This document shows positions 26,182 to 35,647 of a stretch of DNA of 64,000 nucleotides, piece after piece. Location of the stretch: positions 124,001-188,000 of the forward strand of contig NZ_PPDJ01000008.1 of the NCBI RefSeq assembly GCF_002903145.1. The letters run 5' to 3'. The first letter of the stretch is position 1, and each line of letters begins with the position of its first letter. The notes under the pieces were generated by a model, which made no database searches, was not told the DNA's origin, and worked only from the letters and a program-made list of their open reading frames with translations. Made by a program: the position numbers and the translations under genes. Source of the stretch: Halobacteriovorax sp. DA5 (lineage in GTDB: Bacteria; Bdellovibrionota; Bacteriovoracia; Bacteriovoracales; Bacteriovoracaceae).

Positions 26182-27258
26182 TTACCTCATCTTCAAAGTT
26201 GCGATTGCTAGAATCGCTAAAAATATACTTATAATCCAAAATCTAACAATTACTTTTGGCTCGGCCCAACCGAGCAGCTCAAAGTGATGATGTATCGGCG
26301 CCATCTTAAAAATTCTCTTCTTGCGAGTTTTATAAGAAGCAACCTGTAAAATTACCGAAACTGCTTCGGCAACAAAAACACCACCAATAATAACAAAAAG
26401 TAATTCACTTCTTGTCAGTACGGCCATTGTCCCTAGTGTACCACCTAAGGCAAGGGACCCCACGTCACCCATAAAAATCTGAGCTGGGTATGTGTTATAC
26501 CATAAAAATCCAACGCCTGCACCGACGATTGCAGCACCAATGACAGCTAATTCACCAACATTTTCAACGTACGGCACAAAAAGGTATGATGCGATCTCTC
26601 TGTGACCTGTTGCATAAGCAATAAAGCCAAGAGTTGCTGCAGATGTGATAATTGGACCGATGGCCAAACCATCTAGACCATCCGTTAAATTTACGGCGTT
26701 ACTCGAGCCGACAATAACGATGGCACCAAAGATGACAAAGAAACTCATCAAATTAAAAACTGGCCCCTTAACAAAAGGAACGAATAGTTGTGTATCAATG
26801 ACATTAAAATGGACCATTGCAAATACCGCAATAAGCGCTGTTGCAAATTGCCATATAAGCTTACCTCTGGCCGAAACACCTTTTGTATTTCCTTTAGAGA
26901 TCTTTGCGTAATCATCAATAAAGCCAAGAACGAAATATGATGCTGTAACACCACAAGTGATAAGAACTGGAAGAGAATTAAAATTACCAGTTATTAACAG
27001 AGTCAACAGAATCGTACCCAAGATAAAAACACCACCCATTGTTGGAGTTCCGGCCTTTTTTAAGTGAGACTCTGGTCCATCATCACGAATCACTTGTCCA
27101 AACTGCTTTCGTTGCATGAAGCCGATAAAGTACTTACCCCAAATAACTGAGATAACTGTCGCGAGCAAGAAGGCCACAACTGTTCTAAATGTGATGTATT
27201 TAAAAATATTAAATGCGAAGAATTCATCCCTTAAGGGATAGAGGAAATGATACAGCAT
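26182..27258 (-). CDS. mraY: Phospho-N-acetylmuramoyl-pentapeptide transferase
   Basis: 358 residues and about 10 membrane helices. Transfers phospho-MurNAc-pentapeptide to undecaprenyl phosphate, making lipid I at the inner membrane. The catalytic aspartates are visible in FIDDYAKI and NLTDGLDGLA, with the histidine-rich MAPIHHHFELLGW loop near the C-terminus. Sits between murF and murD as usual, with 25 bases before and 3 after. Confidence 0.97.
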   Translation of the reverse strand: MLYHFLYPLRDEFFAFNIFKYITFRTVVAFLLATVISVIWGKYFIGFMQRKQFGQVIRDDGPESHLKKAGTPTMGGVFILGTILLTLLITGNFNSLPVLITCGVTASYFVLGFIDDYAKISKGNTKGVSARGKLIWQFATALIAVFAMVHFNVIDTQLFVPFVKGPVFNLMSFFVIFGAIVIVGSSNAVNLTDGLDGLAIGPIITSAATLGFIAYATGHREIASYLFVPYVENVGELAVIGAAIVGAGVGFLWYNTYPAQIFMGDVGSLALGGTLGTMAVLTRSELLFVIIGGVFVAEAVSVILQVASYKTRKKRIFKMAPIHHHFELLGWAEPKVIVRFWIISIFLAILAIATLKMR

Positions 27259-27283
27259 GTAATCACCTGGTTTTTAAATTATA

Positions 27284-28594
27284 TTACATAGTTATATCTA
27301 TTAGCCTCTCTAGTTGTAAAGAACGAGAAGCTTTTAAAAAAATATAATCGTACGAATTTAATACTGATGGCCAATTTGGGATGAAATCATCAAGATTTTT
27401 AAACGTTTTAGACTCGCCGCTATATTTATTTGCATAAAATTCTGAAAATCGTCCAATAAAGATAGCATCCTTAATCTTTAAATCATTTAAGAGCTCTGCT
27501 ATTTCTTCATGATGCTCTTGGGTCTTATCCCCCAACTCATTCATGTCACCAATTACAAAGATAACATTTTTTTGAGATGGAACTTGTTTTGCAAACTCTG
27601 TGATCGCTAACTTCATAGAAGTTGGATTTGCATTGTATGCATCTAAATATATTTTTGAATCATTAACATTAATCCACTGCGCTCTTTTATTTTCTGGCAG
27701 CCTCAGTTTTTTAAGTTCATGAAATAAACTTAATGAAAAAATATTTTCTAAAATAAAACAGGCAGCTTGAACATTCCAGCGATTGTATGATTCCTTAATA
27801 AACTCACTTTCAAACTCACATACATTATCTGAAGAAACAGGAATAATCTTATCAGTAATCGCAAGTGTTGCTAGTTTTTCATCTTCCATATTTAAGAAGA
27901 ATTTCTTCCCATGATCTTTTACCCAACGATAAAGAGCAGACTTCTCTTTTAATACTCCATCAAGATCAATAAGGAATTCTGTGTGGGCATGGCCAACATT
28001 TGTTATATAACCATAATCAGGTTGAGCTATTTCACAAAGAACTTCAATCTCACCAAAATGATTTGTTCCCATCTCAACAATCGCAAATTTGTGATCATCT
28101 TTAATTGAGAATATTGTGAGTGGCACTCCTATATGATTATTTAAATTTCCCTGAGTACAAATAACTGCATCATGAAGAATAGATTTTGCTAAGGAAAACA
28201 ATAATTCCTTTGTCGTTGTCTTTCCATTTGAACCAGTTAGTCCAAAAACAAAACCTCCATTACTCTTCCATTCAGTAATTCTATATTTTGCAGCTTCTTG
28301 GAGAAATGAAAGGCTGTCATTAACAAGAAAGAAACATGTCTCAGTGTATTTATTTGAAAGAGTTTTAATTTGTTCTTCTCTCTCAAGCGAATAAGTTAGA
28401 ACAATCGATTTCGCGCCATTTTTAATGGCATCCTCTATAAAGTCATATGCATCAAAGCGCTCACCTTTTAGAGCTACAAATGTATTTTTTCCATTAGGCA
28501 TACGCGAGTCAGTTGATAGAAGAATTTCACTATCTAAATCCTTACCAATCTTTTTTACTAGACCAGTGATTTTATTAAAATCTGAAATTATCAT
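27284..28594 (-). CDS. murF: UDP-N-acetylmuramoyl-tripeptide-D-Ala-D-Ala ligase
   Basis: 436 residues. Adds D-Ala-D-Ala to the UDP-MurNAc-tripeptide. P-loop GSNGKTTTKE, EMGTNHFGEI, NVGHAHTEF and the domain-3 segment LDAYNANPTSM are all standard. Start overlaps the murE stop by 4 bases, so the two ligases are translationally coupled. No ddl gene is present in the window to supply the dipeptide. Confidence 0.95.
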   Translation of the reverse strand: MIISDFNKITGLVKKIGKDLDSEILLSTDSRMPNGKNTFVALKGERFDAYDFIEDAIKNGAKSIVLTYSLEREEQIKTLSNKYTETCFFLVNDSLSFLQEAAKYRITEWKSNGGFVFGLTGSNGKTTTKELLFSLAKSILHDAVICTQGNLNNHIGVPLTIFSIKDDHKFAIVEMGTNHFGEIEVLCEIAQPDYGYITNVGHAHTEFLIDLDGVLKEKSALYRWVKDHGKKFFLNMEDEKLATLAITDKIIPVSSDNVCEFESEFIKESYNRWNVQAACFILENIFSLSLFHELKKLRLPENKRAQWINVNDSKIYLDAYNANPTSMKLAITEFAKQVPSQKNVIFVIGDMNELGDKTQEHHEEIAELLNDLKIKDAIFIGRFSEFYANKYSGESKTFKNLDDFIPNWPSVLNSYDYIFLKASRSLQLERLIDITM

Positions 28595-29904
28595 AATTCA
28601 CCTAATGCACTCTTTACTTCTTCTATATCACTAAAGTGGTGTTTTACACCTTTAATGTCCTGATACTCTTCATGTCCCTTACCTGCAATAATCACTGCAG
28701 TAGGACGTTTATATTCTCTTACATATTTATGAATTGCTTCTTTTCGATCAACAACAACATCGACTTCGCTTTCATTGCCCTCAAGAATATCATTAATAAT
28801 ATCTGAAGGTTCTTCAGTTCTTGGGTTATCACTTGTAACGACAACCTTGTCACTAAACTCAAGTGCTGCTGCAAGCATCTTTGGACGTTTTGTACGATCG
28901 CGATCGCCACCACAACCAAAAAGAGTAATAATGTCATAAGAGGCAAAATGCTTTTTTGTTTCACGACAAATATTTACAATAGCATCTGGAGTATGTGCGT
29001 AATCGACAATAAATACACTATCGCCTTTTCTAAAAAGATTAAATCTTCCTTTTGGTAAAGATAGCTTTATATTTTTATTTAACTTAATACCGCAAGCTCT
29101 TTCACATAGAGCAAAGGCAAGCTCTAAGTTATCTATGTTATAGCTGAGGTTAAATTCCTCTCCATATAAATTCTTAGTCTCTGGGGCTAAATCAAAATCT
29201 AACTTATCTTGGAATTCATTTTTTTGTGAGCGCGGTATGATAAAGTTTGTATCACAATACTTAGCAAATTTTGCTTTGGCATTAAAGTAAGATTCCATTG
29301 TTCCATGATAGTCGAGGTGATCTTGAGTAAAATTAGTCCAACCTATCGAATCAAACTTCATTTTCTTAACACGCTCTTGCTCTAATGCGTGAGAACTAAC
29401 TTCTAAACAAAAGTAAGTAATATTTTTTAACTTGAAAATTATTCTTCGTAGGTCAATGAAAGAAGGTGTAGTAGCTGATAAGCTCTCCATGATTTCACTT
29501 TCATTTTTAACGACACCTACAGTACCAATACAACAAGCATCTAAATTATTTGCATTCAAAATTAACTGACACAAATGAGCAACCGAAGATTTTCCATTCG
29601 TCCCAGTAATACCAATTAACTTCACTTCACGATTTATAGGATATAGCTCTTCTACAAGCTCTTCTTGTAATTTATAAAAATCATTATCATCTACTACGAG
29701 AGTTGTAATATCTGAGACTTCTCTATTTGTTATAACAAGTCCTGCACTTCCTTTTTGATAACGCTCACGAAAAAGGGCCATAGCCTTTTCATTGTCATGA
29801 ATACGATAAAAAGCAATATCACAAGGTTTTGCTTGATCAAGATTGGCAGTTAAGTCGCTTAGACCTTTTAATATAATTTTATATTTTGAGATTAATTTAT
29901 TCAT
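28591..29904 (-). CDS. murE: UDP-N-acetylmuramoyl-L-Ala-D-Glu-2,6-diaminopimelate ligase
   Basis: 437 residues, somewhat shorter than the usual 480-500, chiefly in the N-terminal domain. P-loop GTNGKSSVAH, FTQDHLDYHG and DYAHTPDA are present. SDNPRTEEP contains the DNPR specificity motif of enzymes that add meso-diaminopimelate, indicating DAP-type peptidoglycan. Overlaps ftsI by 8 bases and murF by 4. Confidence 0.95.
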   Translation of the reverse strand: MNKLISKYKIILKGLSDLTANLDQAKPCDIAFYRIHDNEKAMALFRERYQKGSAGLVITNREVSDITTLVVDDNDFYKLQEELVEELYPINREVKLIGITGTNGKSSVAHLCQLILNANNLDACCIGTVGVVKNESEIMESLSATTPSFIDLRRIIFKLKNITYFCLEVSSHALEQERVKKMKFDSIGWTNFTQDHLDYHGTMESYFNAKAKFAKYCDTNFIIPRSQKNEFQDKLDFDLAPETKNLYGEEFNLSYNIDNLELAFALCERACGIKLNKNIKLSLPKGRFNLFRKGDSVFIVDYAHTPDAIVNICRETKKHFASYDIITLFGCGGDRDRTKRPKMLAAALEFSDKVVVTSDNPRTEEPSDIINDILEGNESEVDVVVDRKEAIHKYVREYKRPTAVIIAGKGHEEYQDIKGVKHHFSDIEEVKSALGEL

Positions 29905-31819
29905 ATGTTGGTGGTGCGTACTTAAGCTTTACAATGACTTCTCCATCGCGAGTACTTCCGGCTTCAGGTGTTTGTTCCTTAACAACACCAACTCCGATAT
30001 GACTTAAGTCGATTTCTAACTTTTGCGCCAGTGCCATTGCAGACTTTTTATCAAGGCCCACAAAATTTGGAACTGTGCCACGTCCAGTATAGCGCTTAGC
30101 TGATTGAACCCTCTTTACAGAGTCGAATGCAATATCGTTCTTATAAGCTTCATTCTCAGCTAGACCTTCAAATTCTTTATTTTTGTAAAGTAGGTATTCA
30201 GTTACTTTTCTAAAGACCGGTCCTGCGACAGAGTTTCCATAATATGATTTACCACGCGCTGGTTTATCAACATATGAGTAAACGACAAACTTCTTCTTAA
30301 CTCCTACTGGAAAGCCTAGAAATCCAGGAATATAACCAGTATAACGGCCGTTATTATCAGCTCTTTGTGCTGTTGACGTTTTTGCAGCAATTTTAAAATA
30401 AGGAATTCTTCCTTTTCTCGCAGTTCCTCTCTCAACAGTATTTACCATCATATCTGTTATAGATTTTGCAATCTCTGGTGGTAGAACTCTTTTTGACTTA
30501 ACTTTCTTCGGGTCATCAACTTTTAAAATTGTAGGTTGAACATAAACACCGTCATTTGAAATTGCTGCAAAGGCTGCAAGCATTTGAATTCCAGTTGTAG
30601 CAACGCCTTGTCCGAAACTGATATTACTTAATGACAGAGGCGATACATTTTTATCGTCTGTAAAAATTCCACGTGACTCAGCAGGAAGTTCAATTCCTGT
30701 CTTCTCACCTATTTTGAATTCATTTAGAGTTTTCTTTAATTTTGGAAATGTTAAATCAAAGGCAATTTTAGTTGTTCCAATATTAGATGAATACATAAGA
30801 ATTTCTTCGACAGAAAGCCATTCAAATTTCTTTCTTGATTCAGCTTCTTTAATAATATGATCTTCAACTTTTAAACGGCCTTGTTCGCAGTAGTAATTAG
30901 TATCGGGACGAACAACCTTATTTTCTAAGGCAGAAGCTAATGTTAGAACTTTAAGTGTTGAACCAGGTTCAAACGGATCACTAATAAACGCCAATTTACG
31001 ATCACTACTTTTTGAGTCACCAACATCATTAGGATCAAATGTAGGATAATTGGCCATTGCAATGATTTCACCTGTTTCGGCATCCATTACACCAACACCA
31101 CCACGTTTCGCATCAACATTCTCTACGGCTTCTTTAATGGCCTTTTCAGCAACCGCTTGAACTTCTTTATCGATCGAAAGATAAACATCGTTTGCTCTTT
31201 CCGTTGGGATATTTTGACTTACATATCTTACTGGACGACCTTTATTATCCTTAAAGTATTTAATAATTTGTGGCTCACCTCTAAGTTCTTTATCAAATCG
31301 GTGCTCAATACCAGCAAGCCCATTATTGTCTAATCCAACAAAACCTAGTGTTTGAGCAGCTAACTCATGGTTTGGATAAATCCTCTTTGGTATCTCTTCA
31401 ATATAAATACCCTTAAGTTTTTTAATCGCGGCAACCTGCTCTTCTGTTAACTTAGATTTTCTGGTAATCCAAGTAAAACGATTTCTCTCAAGAGCTTTCT
31501 CAGCTATGCCCTCTAATTCCATTTCAGGTAGAATGGCCTTCAATTTTTCATAAACTTTCTTATCTGAAATATTCTTAGGAATTGTGAAGATAGAATATGT
31601 TCTAATATTGATAGCAAGAGGATTTCCATTACGATCATAAATATGGCCACGTCTAGGAAAGACTTTTCTCTCTCTAAAGAACTGCTTCTTAGATTGTGAT
31701 AATAAATGTCCGCGATCGACTACTTGAATACGAAATGCTTTCACAAGTATAGCAACAAATGCAATTGTGAAAATTACGTATATAACTTTTAATCTGTTCT
31801 TTAAATTATTATCACTCAC
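29897..31819 (-). CDS. ftsI: Division transpeptidase FtsI (class B PBP) with PASTA domain
   Basis: 640 residues, longer than E. coli FtsI. One N-terminal membrane helix (about 10-28), then the PBP dimerisation region (YDRNGNPLA) and the transpeptidase domain. Active-site motifs are S287-T-L-K290, S344-S-N346 and K480-T-S-T483; the last is KTST instead of the usual KTGT. A PASTA domain occupies about 581-636 at the C-terminus, a feature more typical of Gram-positive and some delta-type PBPs. It crosslinks septal peptidoglycan with FtsW. Overlaps murE by 8 bases. Confidence 0.95.
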   Translation of the reverse strand: MSDNNLKNRLKVIYVIFTIAFVAILVKAFRIQVVDRGHLLSQSKKQFFRERKVFPRRGHIYDRNGNPLAINIRTYSIFTIPKNISDKKVYEKLKAILPEMELEGIAEKALERNRFTWITRKSKLTEEQVAAIKKLKGIYIEEIPKRIYPNHELAAQTLGFVGLDNNGLAGIEHRFDKELRGEPQIIKYFKDNKGRPVRYVSQNIPTERANDVYLSIDKEVQAVAEKAIKEAVENVDAKRGGVGVMDAETGEIIAMANYPTFDPNDVGDSKSSDRKLAFISDPFEPGSTLKVLTLASALENKVVRPDTNYYCEQGRLKVEDHIIKEAESRKKFEWLSVEEILMYSSNIGTTKIAFDLTFPKLKKTLNEFKIGEKTGIELPAESRGIFTDDKNVSPLSLSNISFGQGVATTGIQMLAAFAAISNDGVYVQPTILKVDDPKKVKSKRVLPPEIAKSITDMMVNTVERGTARKGRIPYFKIAAKTSTAQRADNNGRYTGYIPGFLGFPVGVKKKFVVYSYVDKPARGKSYYGNSVAGPVFRKVTEYLLYKNKEFEGLAENEAYKNDIAFDSVKRVQSAKRYTGRGTVPNFVGLDKKSAMALAQKLEIDLSHIGVGVVKEQTPEAGSTRDGEVIVKLKYAPPTYE

Positions 31820-31824
31820 TATAT

Positions 31825-32157
31825 TTACTTCTTAGCTGGAACAACAATAATTTGATGCTGCTTCGGCTGTGCTAAGTTATAGTTACGGGCCATCTTTCTT
31901 AAATTCGATACAGATAGAAGTCTAGCTTTTTTAGCTTTCAACTCTTTGCCCTCAACTTTAATTCTCTCTACTTCTTTTTTAACTGTTGCGATTTCATAGT
32001 TCAGTTCTATCCCTTTCATTCTAAAAAGAACAAATAAAACTGTAATCACAACTAAACTAAGAACAATTGGTAAACCTTGTGAACTTAAAACTATTCCTTT
32101 TAGCTTTGATCCAATACCATCACTCTTAGATTTTGTTCGACTCATCCTTGAGGCCAT
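31825..32157 (-). CDS. ftsL: FtsL-like divisome protein
   Basis: 110 residues between rsmH and ftsI, the ftsL position. A basic cytoplasmic tail of about 28 residues, one membrane helix (about 29-46), then a coiled-coil-like segment (LNYEIATVKKEVERIK) and a short end. This layout is that of FtsL, which links FtsQ/FtsB to FtsW-FtsI. Sequence conservation of FtsL is low, so position and topology carry the call. Confidence 0.82.
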   Translation of the reverse strand: MASRMSRTKSKSDGIGSKLKGIVLSSQGLPIVLSLVVITVLFVLFRMKGIELNYEIATVKKEVERIKVEGKELKAKKARLLSVSNLRKMARNYNLAQPKQHQIIVVPAKK

Positions 32158-32174
32158 TTAACAATCTCCTATTG

Positions 32175-33182
32175 TTACTCATTTTCAATCTTTGAAAACT
32201 TTTCGTATTTATTCTTCGATTTCTTACTCACGACTCTTTTAAGAATTCTAAGCTTAGCACTTCTTGATCGAGAGTTTTCAGCAATCTCTTCATCACTTGG
32301 GATAATTGGCTTTTTAACTTCATTTTCAAAAAGCATTTCTCCAAGTCCATTTTTTTCATAATCTTTAAAAAGTTTCTTCACTATTCTATCTTCTAATGAA
32401 TGAAAACTTATAATTAATATTCTACCACCAATCTTTAATAATGGTAGCACCTGATTAATTACATCGGTTATTACATCAAGCTCGCGATTAACTTCGATTC
32501 TTAACGCTTGAAAACATTTTGTTGCTGGATGGATTCGACCAAATTGTAATTTCTTCGGATAACAATCTTTAATCAATTCTGCTAACTGAAAAGTTGTATT
32601 AATCGGGCCATTCTTATCCCTTTCAAGGACAATTCGCTCAGCGATTCTCCAAGCGTATTTTTCCTCACCATAATCTCTAAAAAGATTTGCTAAGTCTTGG
32701 GCAGAGTATCGATTGATAATATCTTTAGCGGTTTGAATACTGTCATTATCGTAATCCATTCGCATATCAAGCGGCGCATCAACACGAAAAGAAAAACCAC
32801 GTGAGCCTTCATCAAAATGGTGAGAAGAAACACCTAAATCAAGAAGGACACCATTGAGTCCGCCATTTTCTTTTACGAGATCAGCATGGTTGCCCATGAC
32901 AATATTTTCAAAATGACAAAAGTTTGAATCGTGTAAGAAGAGTCTGTCCTCAACACCGTTTTTCTTAATTAATTCACGTCCATTTTTTAACGCATCAGGA
33001 TCTTGGTCGAAAGAAATTAACTTGGCCTTAATATCTCTTTTTACAATTGCTAGTGAGTGGCCTCCGGCCCCAAATGTGCAATCAGCAAAAAGTAATTGAT
33101 CATGTTCTTCACTATCTAAATAAAGATAGTCGAGACATTCTTTTTTTAAGACCGAATAGTGCTCTTTATATTCATCAACCAT
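32175..33182 (-). CDS. rsmH: 16S rRNA (cytosine-1402-N4)-methyltransferase
   Basis: 335 residues. YEHYSV-like opening (EHYSVLKKECLDYL), the SAM site DCTFGAGGHS, LDLGVSSHHFDE and GFSFRVDAPLDMRMD are all signature blocks. Methylates C1402 in the 16S decoding centre. It is the first gene of the dcw cluster here; the customary mraZ does not precede it. The 145-base gap upstream is a divergent promoter region shared with the gene at 33328. Confidence 0.96.
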   Translation of the reverse strand: MVDEYKEHYSVLKKECLDYLYLDSEEHDQLLFADCTFGAGGHSLAIVKRDIKAKLISFDQDPDALKNGRELIKKNGVEDRLFLHDSNFCHFENIVMGNHADLVKENGGLNGVLLDLGVSSHHFDEGSRGFSFRVDAPLDMRMDYDNDSIQTAKDIINRYSAQDLANLFRDYGEEKYAWRIAERIVLERDKNGPINTTFQLAELIKDCYPKKLQFGRIHPATKCFQALRIEVNRELDVITDVINQVLPLLKIGGRILIISFHSLEDRIVKKLFKDYEKNGLGEMLFENEVKKPIIPSDEEIAENSRSRSAKLRILKRVVSKKSKNKYEKFSKIENE

Positions 33183-33327
33183 TAAATAACCTTATTTTAC
33201 AACTAGTTAGCAGTTACAATTTACACGAAAAAAAAGTGAACAAACTTTTATTATCTTTCATTTATTTGACTTGTATACACTACCAATGCCAAAATTTTAC
33301 ATCTAGCGCAAGGAATTTAAAAGAACT

Positions 33328-34554
33328 ATGAGAGATACTGATTTAATTTTAAATAAATATATTGAATCAAAAGTTTTAGATTTTAAGAATCGTGTTAACG
33401 CATATAACGCTAGAAAAAATTATTCTAAAAGCTTCTTAAACTCTGCAAAAGAATTAACTAAATCAGATCTACTTGAAAGATTTAATTTAGTTAAGAATAA
33501 TCTCTCACCTAATGAAGCACTTAAGCTTATGCGAAATCTTGTTACCTCAAGTGCTTGGATTAGCTTTTCAACTGCTCGTTATATTCATTCACTGACTAAC
33601 TTCAAAAGCTTTGATAATAAATTTGATTTTGATAAGGTCAATTATCGTTTCTTCAACGATTTAAAGGCACGTAAACCGATAGAACTTACAGATGAAGAAA
33701 TCTTTAAAATAATCTACAACGAAGTAGAATATGCAAAGTATCATCCGACATATATTTCTAACCTAGACGAGCCAAAGACAGATATTACTATTGTTCTAGT
33801 TCCAGGAGTATTCAATGAGTTATTCTCTACTCCTTCATTCGAGAGAGCATGTCAGCACCTGAAAATGAATTATAATATTAAGTATTATACTCCAGAAGTT
33901 AACGGTTTTGATAATTGCTTAAAAAACTCTAAGTCACTGCGTGATCAAATCTCTCAATATGTAAGTGAACATCCAGATGAAAAGTTGTGGTTAGTGGCAT
34001 TTTCTAAAGGTGGACTAGACTCTCTTCATTACTTAACAGAATATAGTAAAGAACAAGACTCGATTATAGGACTTTCTACAATTGCTTCTCCTATCTTGGG
34101 ATCAAATTCATTTAATAAGAAATTTATTAAAACGCTGAATCTTATTCATAATTTCTCTGATTCAAAACTCTATCAACTCATTGATGGTAAAAAAGATATT
34201 TTAGCAAAAGAAATGCAAAAATCTCTCTCTTCAACTTTTCGAAGGCCATGGATGAGAAATAATCACGAAAAACTAAATCCAAATTTATTTTATACATCGA
34301 TTGGATTTTCTTCAAAGTGGTACGAGAGTCATCTATGGATGATGTTAATGAAAATGTTCATTAGAAGTAAAAATGACAATGACGGAGTTGTTGATACGGA
34401 AAGCTCTTTATTTCCCTACTACTTTGAACGAGGAATTAAGCTAGGTATCCTTGATGGCCACCACCTCATTGGGAGAAGATCATCTTTCTACTGCCAAGAG
34501 GCACTAATCGAAGCTCATATTCACTTTTTAAAATATAAAGGGCTACTCTTTTAA
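33328..34554 (+). CDS. Alpha/beta-hydrolase-like protein
   Basis: 408 residues, no signal peptide or membrane helix. The core (about 150-290) starts with a strand and turn, ITIVLVPGVFNELF, and has the nucleophile elbow AFSKGGLDSL, a G-x-S-x-G-like motif with Ser near residue 228, and later acidic and histidine residues (NDNDGVVD, LDGHHLIG) that could complete a triad. Substrate unknown. Divergent from rsmH. Its last 12 bases overlap the mglA end on the other strand. Confidence 0.65.
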   Translation: MRDTDLILNKYIESKVLDFKNRVNAYNARKNYSKSFLNSAKELTKSDLLERFNLVKNNLSPNEALKLMRNLVTSSAWISFSTARYIHSLTNFKSFDNKFDFDKVNYRFFNDLKARKPIELTDEEIFKIIYNEVEYAKYHPTYISNLDEPKTDITIVLVPGVFNELFSTPSFERACQHLKMNYNIKYYTPEVNGFDNCLKNSKSLRDQISQYVSEHPDEKLWLVAFSKGGLDSLHYLTEYSKEQDSIIGLSTIASPILGSNSFNKKFIKTLNLIHNFSDSKLYQLIDGKKDILAKEMQKSLSSTFRRPWMRNNHEKLNPNLFYTSIGFSSKWYESHLWMMLMKMFIRSKNDNDGVVDTESSLFPYYFERGIKLGILDGHHLIGRRSSFYCQEALIEAHIHFLKYKGLLF

Positions 34555-35136
34555 GCCGCCCTTTAAATTCATTAGTACTAATTTTGACATTACTTTTAGG
34601 GTTTCAAAGACACCCACACCCTTAACTGCAACAGCATCAAATGCTGGCCTTTCATCGGCATTGAGTGTTTGATTCATATCTTCTACTGGTGTTACGTTTG
34701 GTAGATCTCTCTTATTCCATTGAAAAACAATTGGAATTTGATCAATATCGTAACCCTGTTCAGTTAAATTCGCTTCAAGACTTTTTAATGATTCAATATT
34801 AGCTTCCATTCTCTCTAGTTGAGAATCTGCTACAAAGATCACACCATCAACACCACGAAGAATTAACTTACGTGAAGATTCATAGAAAACTTGACCAGGA
34901 ACTGTATATAAGTGAAAGCGAGTTTTAAATCCTCTTATCTCACCTAGATCAAGTGGTAGGAAATCAAAGAAGATTGTTCTCTCATTTTCAGAATCGAGAG
35001 AAACCATCTCACCTTTATTTCCACCAGCAGTTTTCTGATATATGTATTGGATATTCGTTGTCTTACCGCCAAGACCTGGCCCGTAATAAACGATCTTACA
35101 ATTAATTTCCTTCGTATTGTAATTTACAAAAGACAT
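34543..35136 (-). CDS. mglA: Ras-like GTPase MglA
   Basis: 197 residues, strongly like Myxococcus MglA, the polarity switch of gliding motility. P-loop GPGLGGKT (19-26), the PGQ-type switch II in YTVPGQVFYESSRK, NKRD guanine-specificity motif, and the MglA-specific FFDFLPLDLGEIRG and RMEANIESL segments. In Bdellovibrio MglA has been linked to prey invasion and pilus positioning. It is preceded by the Roadblock-type gene mglB with 10 bases between, suggesting a GTPase/GAP pair. 3' end overlaps the convergent hydrolase gene by 12 bases. Confidence 0.95.
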   Translation of the reverse strand: MSFVNYNTKEINCKIVYYGPGLGGKTTNIQYIYQKTAGGNKGEMVSLDSENERTIFFDFLPLDLGEIRGFKTRFHLYTVPGQVFYESSRKLILRGVDGVIFVADSQLERMEANIESLKSLEANLTEQGYDIDQIPIVFQWNKRDLPNVTPVEDMNQTLNADERPAFDAVAVKGVGVFETLKVMSKLVLMNLKGGLKE

Positions 35137-35146
35137 CTGGCCCCCG

Positions 35147-35638
35147 TTATCCTAAAACGCCTGCAAAGAGGTCATCGACTTCGTTATCACTAATATCATC
35201 AAATAGAAAAACCTCATTTGGATCACTATCCCCTGATAAGTGTGCTTCAATAAATTCTGGAAGCTTCGATTCAATACTTCTAATTCTTGATTTTAATTTG
35301 GCCGGATTATCGACATCAAAATAGATAAGGCTTAGATAAATGTCATCGAAAAGTCCTGAGAGCTTTGTTATATAAATCCCTTTTGATGAAGTCGCATAAT
35401 TAAATCTAAATTCATCTTGTGTTTCTTCAGGGATAAATTGAGAAAGAACTGAACTTGCCTGCCATACACCAGCAATTAGTGCACCAGCAGTATCACTATC
35501 GAAATCAGTTTCAACGCTTTTAAATGAATAAAGTGGTATTCCATCTTGTCGACAGACAATCAATCCACTATTTACAAGAGAATCTAGTCCACTATATTCT
35601 CTAAAAAACTCTTGAATAACGACTTCAATGTTATCCAT
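35147..35638 (-). CDS. mglB: MglB-like Roadblock/LC7 protein
   Basis: 163 residues, the size of MglB (about 160), the GTPase-activating partner of MglA. The predicted alpha-beta order of a Roadblock domain spans about residues 5-125 (SGLIVCRQDGIPLYSF, then a helix AGALIAGVWQASSVL). The tail motif DISDNEVDDLFAG matches the tail of Myxococcus MglB as I remember it. Located directly upstream of mglA. The rest of the sequence is diverged, so a general Roadblock protein remains possible. Confidence 0.72.
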   Translation of the reverse strand: MDNIEVVIQEFFREYSGLDSLVNSGLIVCRQDGIPLYSFKSVETDFDSDTAGALIAGVWQASSVLSQFIPEETQDEFRFNYATSSKGIYITKLSGLFDDIYLSLIYFDVDNPAKLKSRIRSIESKLPEFIEAHLSGDSDPNEVFLFDDISDNEVDDLFAGVLG

Positions 35639-35647
35639 AAACCTTCC

